Assembly (NCBI GenBank): GCA_026393985.1
Contig: JAPKZB010000092.1
Span: 62,001-126,000, forward strand
Direction of reading: 5' to 3'
DNA: 64,000 nucleotides
From: Acidobacteriota bacterium
Lineage (GTDB): Bacteria > Acidobacteriota > Terriglobia > Bryobacterales > Bryobacteraceae
Shown in pieces: positions 24,703 to 33,281 of this stretch. The notes under the pieces are model-generated. The model saw only the letters and a program-made list of their open reading frames with translations, searched no databases and was not told the origin of the DNA. Positions within the stretch are counted from its first letter, which is position 1, and every line of letters begins with the position of its first letter. The position numbers were made by a program, and so were the translations under genes.

Positions 24703-24876
24703 TCAGGGAGTGAGCGCGGGGCTATAGGCGGGGCAGCGCAGGACGGGCAGCGGGGGGTATTTCGGGAAGCTGCCGTTAGTGAGAGCGACCTCACAAAGGA
24801 AAAACCGGCTACCGCGGGCGGTTTCGATCCGGCGGCTGTGCTGGCACTTTGCGCACAAGCCGGGTTCGACGCTCAA
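24703..24876 (-). CDS. 57-residue four-cysteine protein
   Basis: A short frame starts at TTG 24876, whose TTGA overlaps the stop of the upstream gene (24873-24875), and ends at TGA 24703-24705. It reads SVEPGLCAKCQHSRR, then IETARGSRFFLCEV, then FPKYPPLPVLRCPAYSP. The Cys pattern CxxC-N17-C-N19-C and the RGSRFxLC and FPKYPPLPV stretches look like a small metal-binding (zinc-ribbon-like) protein that I recall as a recurrent hypothetical in this phylum. The function is unknown. It lies between the LolA-like gene and the PQQ dehydrogenase (42 bases to the latter's start), so it probably belongs to that operon. Confidence 0.7.
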   Translation of the reverse strand: MSVEPGLCAKCQHSRRIETARGSRFFLCEVALTNGSFPKYPPLPVLRCPAYSPALTP

Positions 24877-25619
24877 GGTTGAGGGGCCTCAAACCCGATA
24901 TTGGTATCGGCGCCGAAACGCTGGTAGTTGGAAAACGTTACCTTCATACGCAACCTGAGGGGGCCGGAGCGAAAGGGCAGGGTGTCATCGGCAAAGGTGG
25001 CTTGCGGAAACCAGTCGCCGTGATTCATTCGATGCCGGATGGTGGTGAAACGGGGGAAAAGATTCTCTTCTTTTTTCGTGATGATTTGGGGGACGGCGCG
25101 GCCTTCCGAGCGGACGACGGAGAAATCAGACTGGGCGGCCCAGAGGAGTCCTTCAAACAGGCGCTGGCCGTCGAGAATCTGGCGGGGTTGGACGGCGAGG
25201 ACCCAGCAGGGGACGCCGTCGATGGTCTCTTCGCCGCGGGGCTGGGTTTGGTATAGCCAGAGGCGGTCTTTGGTGAGGAGGAGGGGCTGGATTTCCTGGA
25301 TGTCGCGAAAGTCTTCCGGGGTGAGCTGGAGGCGGACGAGACGGTTGGTGGCGGGTTTGGTGAGCTTTTCGCTGCGTTCGCCGGTGGGGGAGAAGATGAT
25401 TTCGCGTTCTTCGGAGTAGTACCCGACGCGCGCGTTGCGCTGGTCGAACTCTTCGATAAGGAGCTGCTGTTTATAGAGGTATTGGGCGCGGACGGCTTCC
25501 GAGGCGGATTCGCGCTCGGCGATGCGCTTGGCAAGGTCGCGGGGAGGTTGGGCGCCGTGGATTGGCGATACTAAAAGGGTGCAGATGAGGGTGGGGATGA
25601 GGGCGTATTGGGCGAGCAT
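24873..25619 (-). CDS. Exported LolA-like hypothetical protein
   Basis: This 248-residue protein has a signal peptide (YALIPTLICTLLVSPIHGA). An alpha-helical start (LAKRIAERESASEAVRAQYLYKQ) is followed by a beta-rich body with RLWLYQTQPRG, DGVPCWVLAVQP, FSVVRSEGRAVPQ, HGDWFPQATFADDT and KVTFSNYQRFGAD. That order resembles outer-membrane lipoprotein-sorting (LolA/LolB-like) or MucB-type folds, but no defining residue set is visible. It heads the operon with the four-cysteine protein and PQQ dehydrogenase. Its ATG (CAT at 25617-25619) lies inside the start of the divergent CPBP gene. Confidence 0.65.
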   Translation of the reverse strand: MLAQYALIPTLICTLLVSPIHGAQPPRDLAKRIAERESASEAVRAQYLYKQQLLIEEFDQRNARVGYYSEEREIIFSPTGERSEKLTKPATNRLVRLQLTPEDFRDIQEIQPLLLTKDRLWLYQTQPRGEETIDGVPCWVLAVQPRQILDGQRLFEGLLWAAQSDFSVVRSEGRAVPQIITKKEENLFPRFTTIRHRMNHGDWFPQATFADDTLPFRSGPLRLRMKVTFSNYQRFGADTNIGFEAPQP

Positions 25620-26520
25620 GGCGGTGTTGCTGCCGGTGCTGGGGGCTGGCGGCGGAATCTACCTCTCTACGCACAGTATCGCTTGGATGGAGGCGGCGCC
25701 GGCGTTGGTGGCGCTGCTTTTGGAAGCGGCGATGTTTCTTTCGATGGGCAACGAAGCGGCGCGGCGGTGGTGGCGGCCGTGGGTGGTCGTGGTAAGCGTG
25801 GGGGCGCCGGCGTTGCTGGTGGGGGCGCATCCGCTGGTGCTGGCAGTGGGCGGGGTGATGGCGTACTGGTATATCGCGCTGCCGGCGAGCCGGTGGACCG
25901 ATGCTTTGTATGCGCTGCTGTACGGGGCGATTACGCTGGGCAAGCTGAGCGAGCACCTGTATCCGGTGCCTCTCGCGAAGCTGCCGCTGGCGATTCTGGG
26001 GGAGTTGGCATGGGCGCGGATTATGATCTGGGCGGTGCTGGAGGTACGGGGGCAAACGGGGGTAGGTTTCGGGTTTGTGCCGAGCTGGCGGGAGGTGGGG
26101 ATTGGGCTGCGGTGGTACGTGCTGTTTTTGCCGGTGGGGGCGGCGGTGGGTTGGGCGATCGGGTTTACGGGGTTGCGGCAGGGTCCGTGGGTGGTGGAGA
26201 AGCTGCTGCTGAATGCGGTGGGGACGTTTTTCGGGATTTTTATCTTTGTGGCGCTGCGGGAGAATTTTTTATTTCGGGGGATGCTGCTGCCGTGGTTTGC
26301 GGAGTGGATGGGGAGCTTGCGGGGGGCGCAGGTGGTGGTGGCGCTGTTGTGTGGGGCGGCGCATTTGCCGTTCCGGCAGTTTCCGAACTGGCGGTTTGCG
26401 TTGCTGGCCGCGCTGGCGCACTGGGTGTATGGGCGGGCGTTTTTGGAGGCAGGGAGCATCCGGGCGGCGATGGTGTGCCATGCGCTGGTGGTGGTTACCT
26501 GGCGCGTGCTGCTAAGTTGA
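25585..26520 (+). CDS. CPBP family intramembrane metalloprotease
   Basis: This is about 311 residues with several membrane helices. The C-terminal CPBP (Abi/Rce1-like) motifs are visible: RENFLFRGMLL (motif 1, normally EExxxRG, here Glu-Asn), LLCGAAHLPF (motif with His) and GSIRAAMVCHALVVV (last His). Family members cleave prenylated or membrane peptides, and some protect against bacteriocins. The Glu-Asn change removes one of the two motif-1 Glu residues. ATG 25585 has AAAAGGG upstream. ATG 25597 and ATG 25618 are alternatives, the last overlapping the divergent gene's ATG as CATG. The 3' end overlaps the convergent Rossmann gene by 26 bases. Confidence 0.8.
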   Translation: MRVGMRAYWASMAVLLPVLGAGGGIYLSTHSIAWMEAAPALVALLLEAAMFLSMGNEAARRWWRPWVVVVSVGAPALLVGAHPLVLAVGGVMAYWYIALPASRWTDALYALLYGAITLGKLSEHLYPVPLAKLPLAILGELAWARIMIWAVLEVRGQTGVGFGFVPSWREVGIGLRWYVLFLPVGAAVGWAIGFTGLRQGPWVVEKLLLNAVGTFFGIFIFVALRENFLFRGMLLPWFAEWMGSLRGAQVVVALLCGAAHLPFRQFPNWRFALLAALAHWVYGRAFLEAGSIRAAMVCHALVVVTWRVLLS

Positions 26521-27163
26521 GGATTTCGTCGTAGCGGTGGCGGCGGAGGCCCGGTAGGGGGGCGTTGGCAGCGGCGGCCATGGCGGCGGCGACGGTGGAG
26601 GCGGGAATGGCGCGGTAGGGGCGGAGGGGGCCGGGGAGGAGGCAGGGGAGGGCTTGAAGGACGCGCTGGCTGATCCATTCGGCGGGGCGGAGTTCGGGGC
26701 GGGGGCCGAGGAGGACGCTGGGCTGGAAGATATCGAGGGAGGGAAAGTTGAGCGCGGCGAGGTCGCGTTCGAGTTCGCCTTTGACGCGGAGGTAGAGGTT
26801 AGAGGATTGGGGATCGGCGCCGATGGAGGAGACGAGGAGGAGGTGTTGGGCGCCGTGGCGGCGGGCCCATTGGGCGATGCGGAGGGGGATTTCGTAGTCG
26901 ATGCGGCGGAAGGCTTCGGGCGAGCCGGCGGCTTTGAGGGTGGTTCCGAGGGAGCAGAAGAGGGTGGTGGGGGGCGAGAGGGCGTCGATGTCTTCGAAGT
27001 TGGAGACGATTTCAACGAGGTGGGGATGGGTGAGGCCGGAAGGGCGGCGCACGAGGGCGGTGAGGGGGAGGCAGGTGGATTGGGCGAGGAGGAGGTCGCG
27101 GAGGGCGCGGCCGATGAGGCCGGTGGAGCCAAGGAGCAAGGCCGGTTGGGGGGCGGGGGCCAT
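26495..27163 (-). CDS. NAD(P)-binding Rossmann-fold oxidoreductase-like protein
   Basis: This 222-residue protein has an N-terminal dinucleotide-binding motif LLGSTGLIGRALRDLLL (GxTGxIG). TTLFCSLGTTLKAAGS and HLLLVSSIGADPQS follow, the pattern of the atypical short-chain HTATIP2/CC3-like and NAD-epimerase-like proteins. The usual catalytic YxxxK is not obvious: the segment is LYLRVKGELER, which has Tyr and Lys with the right spacing (YLRVK). The reaction is unknown. Only 21 bases separate its start from the divergent hydrolase gene. Confidence 0.8.
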   Translation of the reverse strand: MAPAPQPALLLGSTGLIGRALRDLLLAQSTCLPLTALVRRPSGLTHPHLVEIVSNFEDIDALSPPTTLFCSLGTTLKAAGSPEAFRRIDYEIPLRIAQWARRHGAQHLLLVSSIGADPQSSNLYLRVKGELERDLAALNFPSLDIFQPSVLLGPRPELRPAEWISQRVLQALPCLLPGPLRPYRAIPASTVAAAMAAAANAPLPGLRRHRYDEILNLAARAR

Positions 27164-27184
27164 TGGCTGCTATCGTAACGTAGC

Positions 27185-28069
27185 ATGAGAACCTGTGCCT
27201 GGATTTTCCTTGCCCTGCCCCTGCTCGCCGAAAAAGAGCGGCTGCCCGGGGGCAAAGTGCTGCCACATGACCGCTACGTTCACGCCGTGAGCCTGGCTGA
27301 TGCGCCGGTCGAGCAGGTCTACATCAAGTCCAAAGACGGTGTTTATGTTGCCGCGGCGCTCCGCAAGCCGAAGGGCCCCGGGCCGTTCCCCGTGTTGGTC
27401 CATTTCCACGGTGCGCCGGGCGGGCGGGGCATGGAGAAGTTGGTTACCTGGGTGCGGGGCGACACCGGCGGGCCGGTGTGGGAGCGGTTCCTGCAGGAAG
27501 GCTACGTGGTCGTGGTGGCCGATTACCGCCATCCCACCCCCATGATGGCCAGCGTGGCCGAGGCCAAGAGCCCAACCTATGTCGACGATGGCGTTGCCGT
27601 GGTCGAATGGTTACGGCAGCAAAGCTATATCGACCCGGCGCGGATCTCGGCCTACGGCGTCAGCCTCGGCGGCAACCTGGTGGCGCATCTGGCGGGACGC
27701 ACCAAGCTGCACGCCGCCGTGCTTGGGGCGCCGGCCGTCATCGAGTTTCTCGGGGTACAGGGGTGGACGCGGGACGCCAAAACCGTTCCGGTTGACGAAG
27801 CCATCGCCCGGAAGAACCTGGCCGCGCTGCAGTGCCCCGTGCTGCTGCTCGTGGGAACCAAGGACAATCTGATCGCGGTGGACGAACCGTTTCACGACCT
27901 GGCCGTCGCCATGGGGAGGCCCGTCAAGATGCTGATCTACGAAAACGGCTATCACGACTTCGTCATGGGACCGCAGGGCCACGTCGGCCGGGACGAGCCG
28001 CTGCTTGACGCCACTCTGGACGCGCTCGAACGCACCGTTGCCTTCGTCAAGAAACCGGCAGTACAGTAA
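27185..28069 (+). CDS. Exported alpha/beta hydrolase (dienelactone hydrolase/S9-like)
   Basis: This 294-residue protein has a short signal peptide (RTCAWIFLALPLLA). The hydrolase-fold motifs are VLVHFHGAPGGRG (oxyanion loop), ISAYGVSLGGNL (nucleophile Ser in GVSLGG), LLLVGTKDNLIA (Asp) and NGYHDFV (His). It is probably a periplasmic esterase or peptidase. Codons end mainly in C, unlike the G-rich top strand of its neighbours, so it stands out in composition. No partner gene is suggested by context. Confidence 0.85.
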   Translation: MRTCAWIFLALPLLAEKERLPGGKVLPHDRYVHAVSLADAPVEQVYIKSKDGVYVAAALRKPKGPGPFPVLVHFHGAPGGRGMEKLVTWVRGDTGGPVWERFLQEGYVVVVADYRHPTPMMASVAEAKSPTYVDDGVAVVEWLRQQSYIDPARISAYGVSLGGNLVAHLAGRTKLHAAVLGAPAVIEFLGVQGWTRDAKTVPVDEAIARKNLAALQCPVLLLVGTKDNLIAVDEPFHDLAVAMGRPVKMLIYENGYHDFVMGPQGHVGRDEPLLDATLDALERTVAFVKKPAVQ

Positions 28070-28105
28070 AACCTTTTCCTGCGCTGCCGCGTCTGCTAGG
28101 AGAGT

Positions 28106-30370
28106 GTGCGTGAAATCGTTCTTCTCCTGATAACGTTCTCCTGTGTGTACGCCACGGCCGAACCGGTCTGTCCGGGCGGCTCGGCCGTGGCGCATTTTCG
28201 GCTGCGCGTAGAGCGGCCGGGACAGACGGGCGCCCTGCCCATAGAGAACGTGAACGCGCTGCGCAAAGGGGATACGGTGGTCTATGTGCCCGGCGATCCC
28301 GTGCCGGGAGAGGATCTGGACAAGGCTGAAGTTGTGCTGCTGGTGGCGCCGAAAGAGGGCCAGGAGCTTCAGGTGATGGAGCGGAAGCCGGCGCTGGGCC
28401 GGCAGCGGTGGTCGCTCGGCTACGACGCCGCGGTGGTGGCGCTCGCCTACGGGCCGGCGGGGTTGCGCACCGAGCGGGTTCGCGAGATGGTGAAAAAAGA
28501 TCCGGAACTGGTGGTGCAACTGGCCGAGTACGGGGAGCGGACCACGCAGGTGGAGACGTTGCTGGCGGCCATGAGCCGGCCCTCGTCCGATGCCCAGGCG
28601 ATGGAGGCGGCGCTGCGTGGATTTGCCACAAGCGGGGCCGGGGGCATGCGTCTTGATCGCAACGCCACGCTCGACCAGCAGACGCTGACCATGCTGCGCG
28701 CGGTAAACCCGGCCCTGGCGGCCTACGACCCGCTGTCGCCGGAACCGCGAGTACGCTGGCAGCAATCGGCCGGGCTGGCGGCGGCGGTGGCCGGGCTGTT
28801 TCTGGGCAACACGGTGGCCGTGGCGGCGACGAGCGCGACGCTGTTTTTGAATCTCCGCAGTGTGGCGTTTCCGCGGACGGAGTTCCGCAGCGCGCTGCGC
28901 CGGGAGTCGGCGCTTTGCGCCAAGCGGGAGTCTGGCAGCGGGGTGCGTTTTGCCTATCTGTGGGCGCGGCGCCTGCCAGAGTCGAAAACACCGGCGCTGG
29001 CGCTGCGCGGGGCTTTGCATCTGGGCGCGGGTCTGCCGGCGCGGATCGAGTTGCCGGATCCGGGCGCCGCGTGGGGACAGGTACGGCAGTGGCGCTGGGT
29101 AGATGCTACGGGGAGTGCGGTGCCCGTGTTGGGGGCGGCGCAGGGCGGGACGCTGCAAGTGGCGAAGCCGCCGGCGCCGGGGCGCTATGCGCTGGTGGGG
29201 GACTGGGATTGGCAGGAGTTGAAGGCGCCGGAGCCGGTGACGGTGCACGCGCTGCCGGAGTTGGCGGCGATCCGGTTTACGGAGCCGTCGGCGGATGCGC
29301 TTGAGGCCGGCCGGGGCCGGGTGCGTCTGCGTCTGCACGGGGCGGATCTGCAGTTTGTGACCAAAGTCGAGTTGGAATCGGCGGGTGATGCGCTGGCCGA
29401 GCGGGTGCCGGCGCGGTTTGTGCCGTTGCCGGGTCCGGCGCAGGAGTTGGAGCTCGAAGTGGACACCGACCGGCTGCGGCCAGGGGCGCACCGGGTGTGG
29501 CTGACGCGTGCTGACGGAGCGACCCATGCGTTTGCGGCGATGGTGCACGGCCCGGCGCCGCAGTTGACGGGTGGGACGTGGCGGATCCGGCAGGACGGTT
29601 CGGCGAAGCGGATCCGTTTGGCGGGGGAGCGTCTGGATCAAGTGGAGCGGTGGGAGTTTAGCGGCGGGACGGTGCGATGGGAGCGAGAGCGGCAGGAGGT
29701 CGAGGTACGGCTCCATCCGCAGGCGCTGCCGGGGACGAGTTGGGAGCTGAAGGCGTGGGTTGGGGGCAGGAACCTACCGGTCAGCTGGCCGAACACGGTG
29801 CAGGTGCTTCCGCCGGCGGTAACGGTAAAGAGTGTGCAGCGTGCGGCGCCTCAGGTGGGAACGGTGGAATTGCGGGAGGCGGAGGTGGACGCCGGGACGC
29901 CGGTGAGCCTGGCGATACAACTTTCGGGTCCGGTGGCCGAGGCGCCCCGGGCGGCACAGTGCGCCAAGCTGGAGCGTGCTGACCGGTTAAGTGAGAAGGA
30001 GTGGTTTGTGGTGGTGCGTCCGGAGGGCGCTGACGGGTGCCGGGTGACGGTGGAAGTGGAGTCGGGGGGAGCGCAGGTGGAGGTGGGGACCCTGGTCCGG
30101 CGTCCAGAACTGCTGGGGTTTGCGCTGAGCGGCGATGCGGCGGGGCCGAGCCAGTACTGGGGAGAGCTTACGGGCAATGGCCTCGAGCGGATCGTCCGCG
30201 TGGGCTGGAATGAGCGGGAAGGGGTGGCGGTGACGGAGCTGCCCGGTAGCGCGGAGGGAAGGCAAAAGCTGCGGATGGCGGTGCCCTGGCCGGCTCCGGC
30301 GCCGCACTCGCCGCTCTACATCTGGTTGCGGGGCGAGCCCGCGGGCCGGAGGACAAACGCGCGATTCTAA
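28106..30370 (+). CDS. Exported 754-residue protein of unknown function
   Basis: It starts at GTG 28106 (AGGAGA close upstream) with signal peptide MREIVLLLITFSCVYATAEP. The N-terminal third is mixed (RKGDTVVYVPGDPVPGEDL, then helical VREMVKKDPELVVQLAEYGE). One hydrophobic stretch (SAGLAAAVAGLFLGNTVAVAA, about 225-250) may be a membrane anchor. The C-terminal half is beta-rich and looks like serial Ig/IPT-type sandwich domains (RVRLRLHGADLQFVTKVEL; PQLTGGTWRIRQDG; VGTVELREAEVDAGTP). No catalytic motif or known family was recognised. It may be a cell-envelope or surface-exposed binding protein. It ends 19 bases before the stop of the convergent gene. Confidence 0.7.
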   Translation: MREIVLLLITFSCVYATAEPVCPGGSAVAHFRLRVERPGQTGALPIENVNALRKGDTVVYVPGDPVPGEDLDKAEVVLLVAPKEGQELQVMERKPALGRQRWSLGYDAAVVALAYGPAGLRTERVREMVKKDPELVVQLAEYGERTTQVETLLAAMSRPSSDAQAMEAALRGFATSGAGGMRLDRNATLDQQTLTMLRAVNPALAAYDPLSPEPRVRWQQSAGLAAAVAGLFLGNTVAVAATSATLFLNLRSVAFPRTEFRSALRRESALCAKRESGSGVRFAYLWARRLPESKTPALALRGALHLGAGLPARIELPDPGAAWGQVRQWRWVDATGSAVPVLGAAQGGTLQVAKPPAPGRYALVGDWDWQELKAPEPVTVHALPELAAIRFTEPSADALEAGRGRVRLRLHGADLQFVTKVELESAGDALAERVPARFVPLPGPAQELELEVDTDRLRPGAHRVWLTRADGATHAFAAMVHGPAPQLTGGTWRIRQDGSAKRIRLAGERLDQVERWEFSGGTVRWERERQEVEVRLHPQALPGTSWELKAWVGGRNLPVSWPNTVQVLPPAVTVKSVQRAAPQVGTVELREAEVDAGTPVSLAIQLSGPVAEAPRAAQCAKLERADRLSEKEWFVVVRPEGADGCRVTVEVESGGAQVEVGTLVRRPELLGFALSGDAAGPSQYWGELTGNGLERIVRVGWNEREGVAVTELPGSAEGRQKLRMAVPWPAPAPHSPLYIWLRGEPAGRRTNARF

Positions 30371-30389
30371 GCGTTTCCGCCGGGCGGGG

Positions 30390-31316
30390 TTAGACCGACT
30401 TGGCTTCGAAGGCGAGCGCGAGGAAGGCCTTGGGCTGGAACTCGATGCGAAGCGGGAGCGGGTTATCCGAACCTTTTTCAAACCAGAGGCGGAACTTGCT
30501 GCCGCGCGAGCCGCGCATCTCCTGCAGGCGGCCGTGGACGGCAATGATGCGCTCCGGGAAGCGAGTGAGGCCGCGGGCGGCAAGGCGCTTGGCCACTTTC
30601 TCGTCTCCGCGCTTTTCGGCAACCAGCTTATGCTCGCCGCCGCCGTAGACAAAGGTGCATTCGGTCTTTTCGGCCGGGTCGCGGATAGTCTGCATGATGG
30701 CGGAAAGGAACGACCGCGAGGCGCTGCGGGCGTAGAGAACGACCTCTTTGCCTTTGGGCGCGGCTTGGCGGATCATCTGCTCGGCGAAGGGATAGAGTTC
30801 CTCAAAGCGGGTCCAATTCCATTCGGCTGGAGTTTCAAAGCGGACCGAACGGGAGCGGGCGGCGCCGGATTGAATTTGCCCCTCGATGGCCTGATATTGC
30901 AGTTTCTCGGCTCCGGCTTCGAGGGCCGATTTGGCCTGGGCGAAACTCTGTTCGTCCGAGGCGGTCATGAAACCCGTGTAAACGCTTTCGGCGGGCGAGC
31001 CGCCTTCGGACTTTACGGTCTCTTGAATGAAGCCGAGCCGATTGAGCCCCCGAGCGCGATCGGGGTCAGAACCGGCGGCGAACTGAAGCGATTCAATTGT
31101 CTGGCCGGGCTCATTCTGCAGGCGGGCGGCGGCGAACCCCCCGCCGACCCCCTCGCGGGTGTAGATGGGGAGCGAGAAAAGAAGGATGACGGCATCAGCG
31201 CGGTAGTCGCGGCGGAGCACGGGCTTCATGGCAGAAACCGCGGGCAGAGGGGCTGAAGCGGCAGTGAGGGCCTGCAGGAACAGACGTCGGGTATAGGAGG
31301 CGCAGAAAAGTTTCAT
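30390..31316 (-). CDS. Exported protein of unknown function
   Basis: This is about 308 residues from ATG 31316, with a leader MKLFCASYTRRLFLQALTAA that resembles a Tat or Sec signal. A TTG seven codons upstream is an alternative start. The mature part opens RRDYRADAVILLFSLPIYTREGVGGG and includes DEQSFAQAKSALEAGAEKL, KGKEVVLYARSASRSFLSA, LTRFPERIIAVHGRL and a C-terminal FRLWFEKGSDNPLPLRIEF. The end resembles a DUF3108-like periplasmic fold, but I cannot confirm it. It may be transcribed with the TPR gene upstream (about 170 bases away). Confidence 0.65.
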   Translation of the reverse strand: MKLFCASYTRRLFLQALTAASAPLPAVSAMKPVLRRDYRADAVILLFSLPIYTREGVGGGFAAARLQNEPGQTIESLQFAAGSDPDRARGLNRLGFIQETVKSEGGSPAESVYTGFMTASDEQSFAQAKSALEAGAEKLQYQAIEGQIQSGAARSRSVRFETPAEWNWTRFEELYPFAEQMIRQAAPKGKEVVLYARSASRSFLSAIMQTIRDPAEKTECTFVYGGGEHKLVAEKRGDEKVAKRLAARGLTRFPERIIAVHGRLQEMRGSRGSKFRLWFEKGSDNPLPLRIEFQPKAFLALAFEAKSV

Positions 31317-31489
31317 CAGCGTCGATACAGAAGCCAATCGGCAGTTTGGGGATAAACCTTAAGAGAGATTCGCGCGAGGACGACCATGGAGCGAACGCCT
31401 CCCCAGCGGCAGACGCCTCCGAGCGGCAGGCGGTTCCCAGAAAACAATTGAAGAATTTATTGTCCGCAGCGGCGGAGGTGGAAGTCAAC

Positions 31490-33112
31490 CTAACGCGTCG
31501 AGAGCGCGACGGCTTTGGCCAGGTCCTCGTCCGCCTGCGCCGTCTGCCCGAGGGCGCGGTAGGAGGCGCCGCGATTCTGGTAGGCGTTGGCGTATTTCGG
31601 GTTCAGCCGGATGGCTTCGGTGAAATCGGCGATCGCTTTCTGGTACTGGCCGAGCCGCATCCAGGCATAACCGCGGCCGTTGAAGGCCATGGGGAAGTTG
31701 GCGCGGAGGCTGATGGCCTGGTCGAACTCGGCGAGCGCCTCGGGGAACTGACTAGCTTGGGAGAGGGAGCGGGCGCGTTGGTGGGCGCTATCGGCGGTGG
31801 GCTTCGCCGGAAGAGGCGTCGGCTTGGTCGGGGGGGCGCTGGGCCGGATCGACGGAGCGGGCATCGGGGTGGCCGCCGTGGCGACTACCGGTTGGGGTGC
31901 CGGTTCGTTTGCCGGTGCCGGGGCGGGGGCCGGCTCCGGTGGGGGTGGCAGCGTATTTTGGGCGTTGATACGTTCGAGGGTCCGGTCGAGGACGGCGCGA
32001 ATCTCTTCGCTATCCGGTTCCAAACGGAGAGCTTCCTGCAGGTCGGACTCTGCTTTTTCAAAGGCGCCGGTTAGAAAATGGGCGCTGCCGCGCGCCAGCC
32101 AGCCTTCGGCGAGCCGGGGCGCGAGTTCGATGGCCTTGGTGCGATCGGCGAAGCCCTCCTCGTGGCGGTCGAGCAGATGGTAGGACCCTCCCCGGGCGAT
32201 GTAGGCGCGCGGATTATCCGGCTGCAGGCGAATTGCTTCAGAGCGATCGGCGAGGGAGGCTTCGATCTTTCCCAGCTGGACGAGGGCGCCGGAACGGGCC
32301 ATATAAAGGTTGGCGTCGTCCGGGGTGAGTTGGATGGCGGCGGTGAGATCGTCAACCGACTCCTGCCACTGGTTCAGTCGCTTGCGCGCTTCCCCGCGCA
32401 GGAAGAGGGCCCGCACCAGGCGGGGCGATAGCTCCAGAGCGCGGGTAAGATCGGCGACCGCACTGGGGAAGAGGCCCATTTGACCATGGGCAAAGCCGCG
32501 TTCGAGGTAGGCTTCGGCCCACTCAGGTCGGAAGTCAATGCAGCGGTTGAAATCGTCGATGGCGTCCCGCCAGCGCTGCAGAGCGATGGCGGCCCCGCCG
32601 CGTTCGAAGTAGGGTTGCGGGTCGTCGAGGCGGAGGCGGATGGCCGCGGTGAGGTCGGTGATGGCTTCGGCATACTGCTTCTGCCGGAGGTGAGCCTGAG
32701 CGCGGGCGTTGTAGGTTTTGGTGTTGGCGGCGCCGGCCTCAAGGGCCTGGGTCAGCCGGGTGATGGCCGGTTCCCATCGGCCGCGGTGCAGGTGGAGAAG
32801 ACCGAGCGCCTGCAGGGCGTCTGCATCGGCGGGTTGCAGGCGGAGCGCCTGTTCCAGGTCCGCGGCGGCGCGCGCCGGTTCGTTGCGCTGGACGAACACC
32901 TTGCCGCGCTCCCGGTAGGCGTTGGCGAAGTCGGGGGCGTAGAGGATAGCGGTGGTGAGGGACTCGAGAGCTTCGGCCGGGCGATTCTGGGCGGCGGCGG
33001 CGAGGCCGAGTTCGTAGGCTTTCTGGGCGCGCTTGGGGTCGGTCTGGCTGGCGGGGGCCAGCGCGGAGAATAGGAGGAGCGCGCCGGAGAGCAGACGCCG
33101 TGGTTGTACCAT
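31490..33112 (-). CDS. Exported TPR-repeat protein
   Basis: This 540-residue protein has a signal peptide (PRRLLSGALLLFSALAPAS) and roughly a dozen tetratricopeptide repeats. They are visible as AYELGLAAAAQNRPAEALESL, ANAYRERGKVFVQRNEPARA and AYLERGFAHGQMGLFPSAVADL, up to about residue 365. A Pro/Ala-rich linker (about 385-445, PPPPEPAPAPAPANEP) precedes two or three more repeats (FPMAFNGRGYAWMRLGQYQKA; YANAYQNRGASYRALGQTAQA). It is probably a periplasmic scaffold for protein-protein contacts. The partner is unknown. Confidence 0.88.
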   Translation of the reverse strand: MVQPRRLLSGALLLFSALAPASQTDPKRAQKAYELGLAAAAQNRPAEALESLTTAILYAPDFANAYRERGKVFVQRNEPARAAADLEQALRLQPADADALQALGLLHLHRGRWEPAITRLTQALEAGAANTKTYNARAQAHLRQKQYAEAITDLTAAIRLRLDDPQPYFERGGAAIALQRWRDAIDDFNRCIDFRPEWAEAYLERGFAHGQMGLFPSAVADLTRALELSPRLVRALFLRGEARKRLNQWQESVDDLTAAIQLTPDDANLYMARSGALVQLGKIEASLADRSEAIRLQPDNPRAYIARGGSYHLLDRHEEGFADRTKAIELAPRLAEGWLARGSAHFLTGAFEKAESDLQEALRLEPDSEEIRAVLDRTLERINAQNTLPPPPEPAPAPAPANEPAPQPVVATAATPMPAPSIRPSAPPTKPTPLPAKPTADSAHQRARSLSQASQFPEALAEFDQAISLRANFPMAFNGRGYAWMRLGQYQKAIADFTEAIRLNPKYANAYQNRGASYRALGQTAQADEDLAKAVALSTR

Positions 33113-33281
33113 TAGCCTACCTCTTCCCCGTCCTGCTTAGCCGACCGTGGACCGGTAACGGGACGGGTTTGACACGGGAAACAGGGCCCAGCAGGGAGCA
33201 TAGCCTCTTCGTTATCTTACCACTCGGGACAATCTGATCTTCTGAACGACGTGGTGGAGGCCGATAGATTCCGTAGCATCG

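Noticed and set aside
24842-24860. Possible sigma-54 promoter (TGGCAC followed by GC)
   Set aside because: The GG-to-GC distance is 8 or 10 bases, not 12, and it lies inside the four-cysteine gene.
24697-24882. 61-residue plus-strand frame
   Set aside because: Antisense to the four-cysteine protein, whose Cys pattern and operon coupling are more convincing.
27611-29716. 701-residue minus-strand frame
   Set aside because: Arg/Pro/His-rich shadow of the hydrolase and the 754-residue gene, whose signal peptides and motifs are on the plus strand.
33169-33206. TTGACA as a -35 for the sigma-54 activator gene
   Set aside because: No -10-like hexamer at 16-18 bases. The nearest is about 26 bases away.
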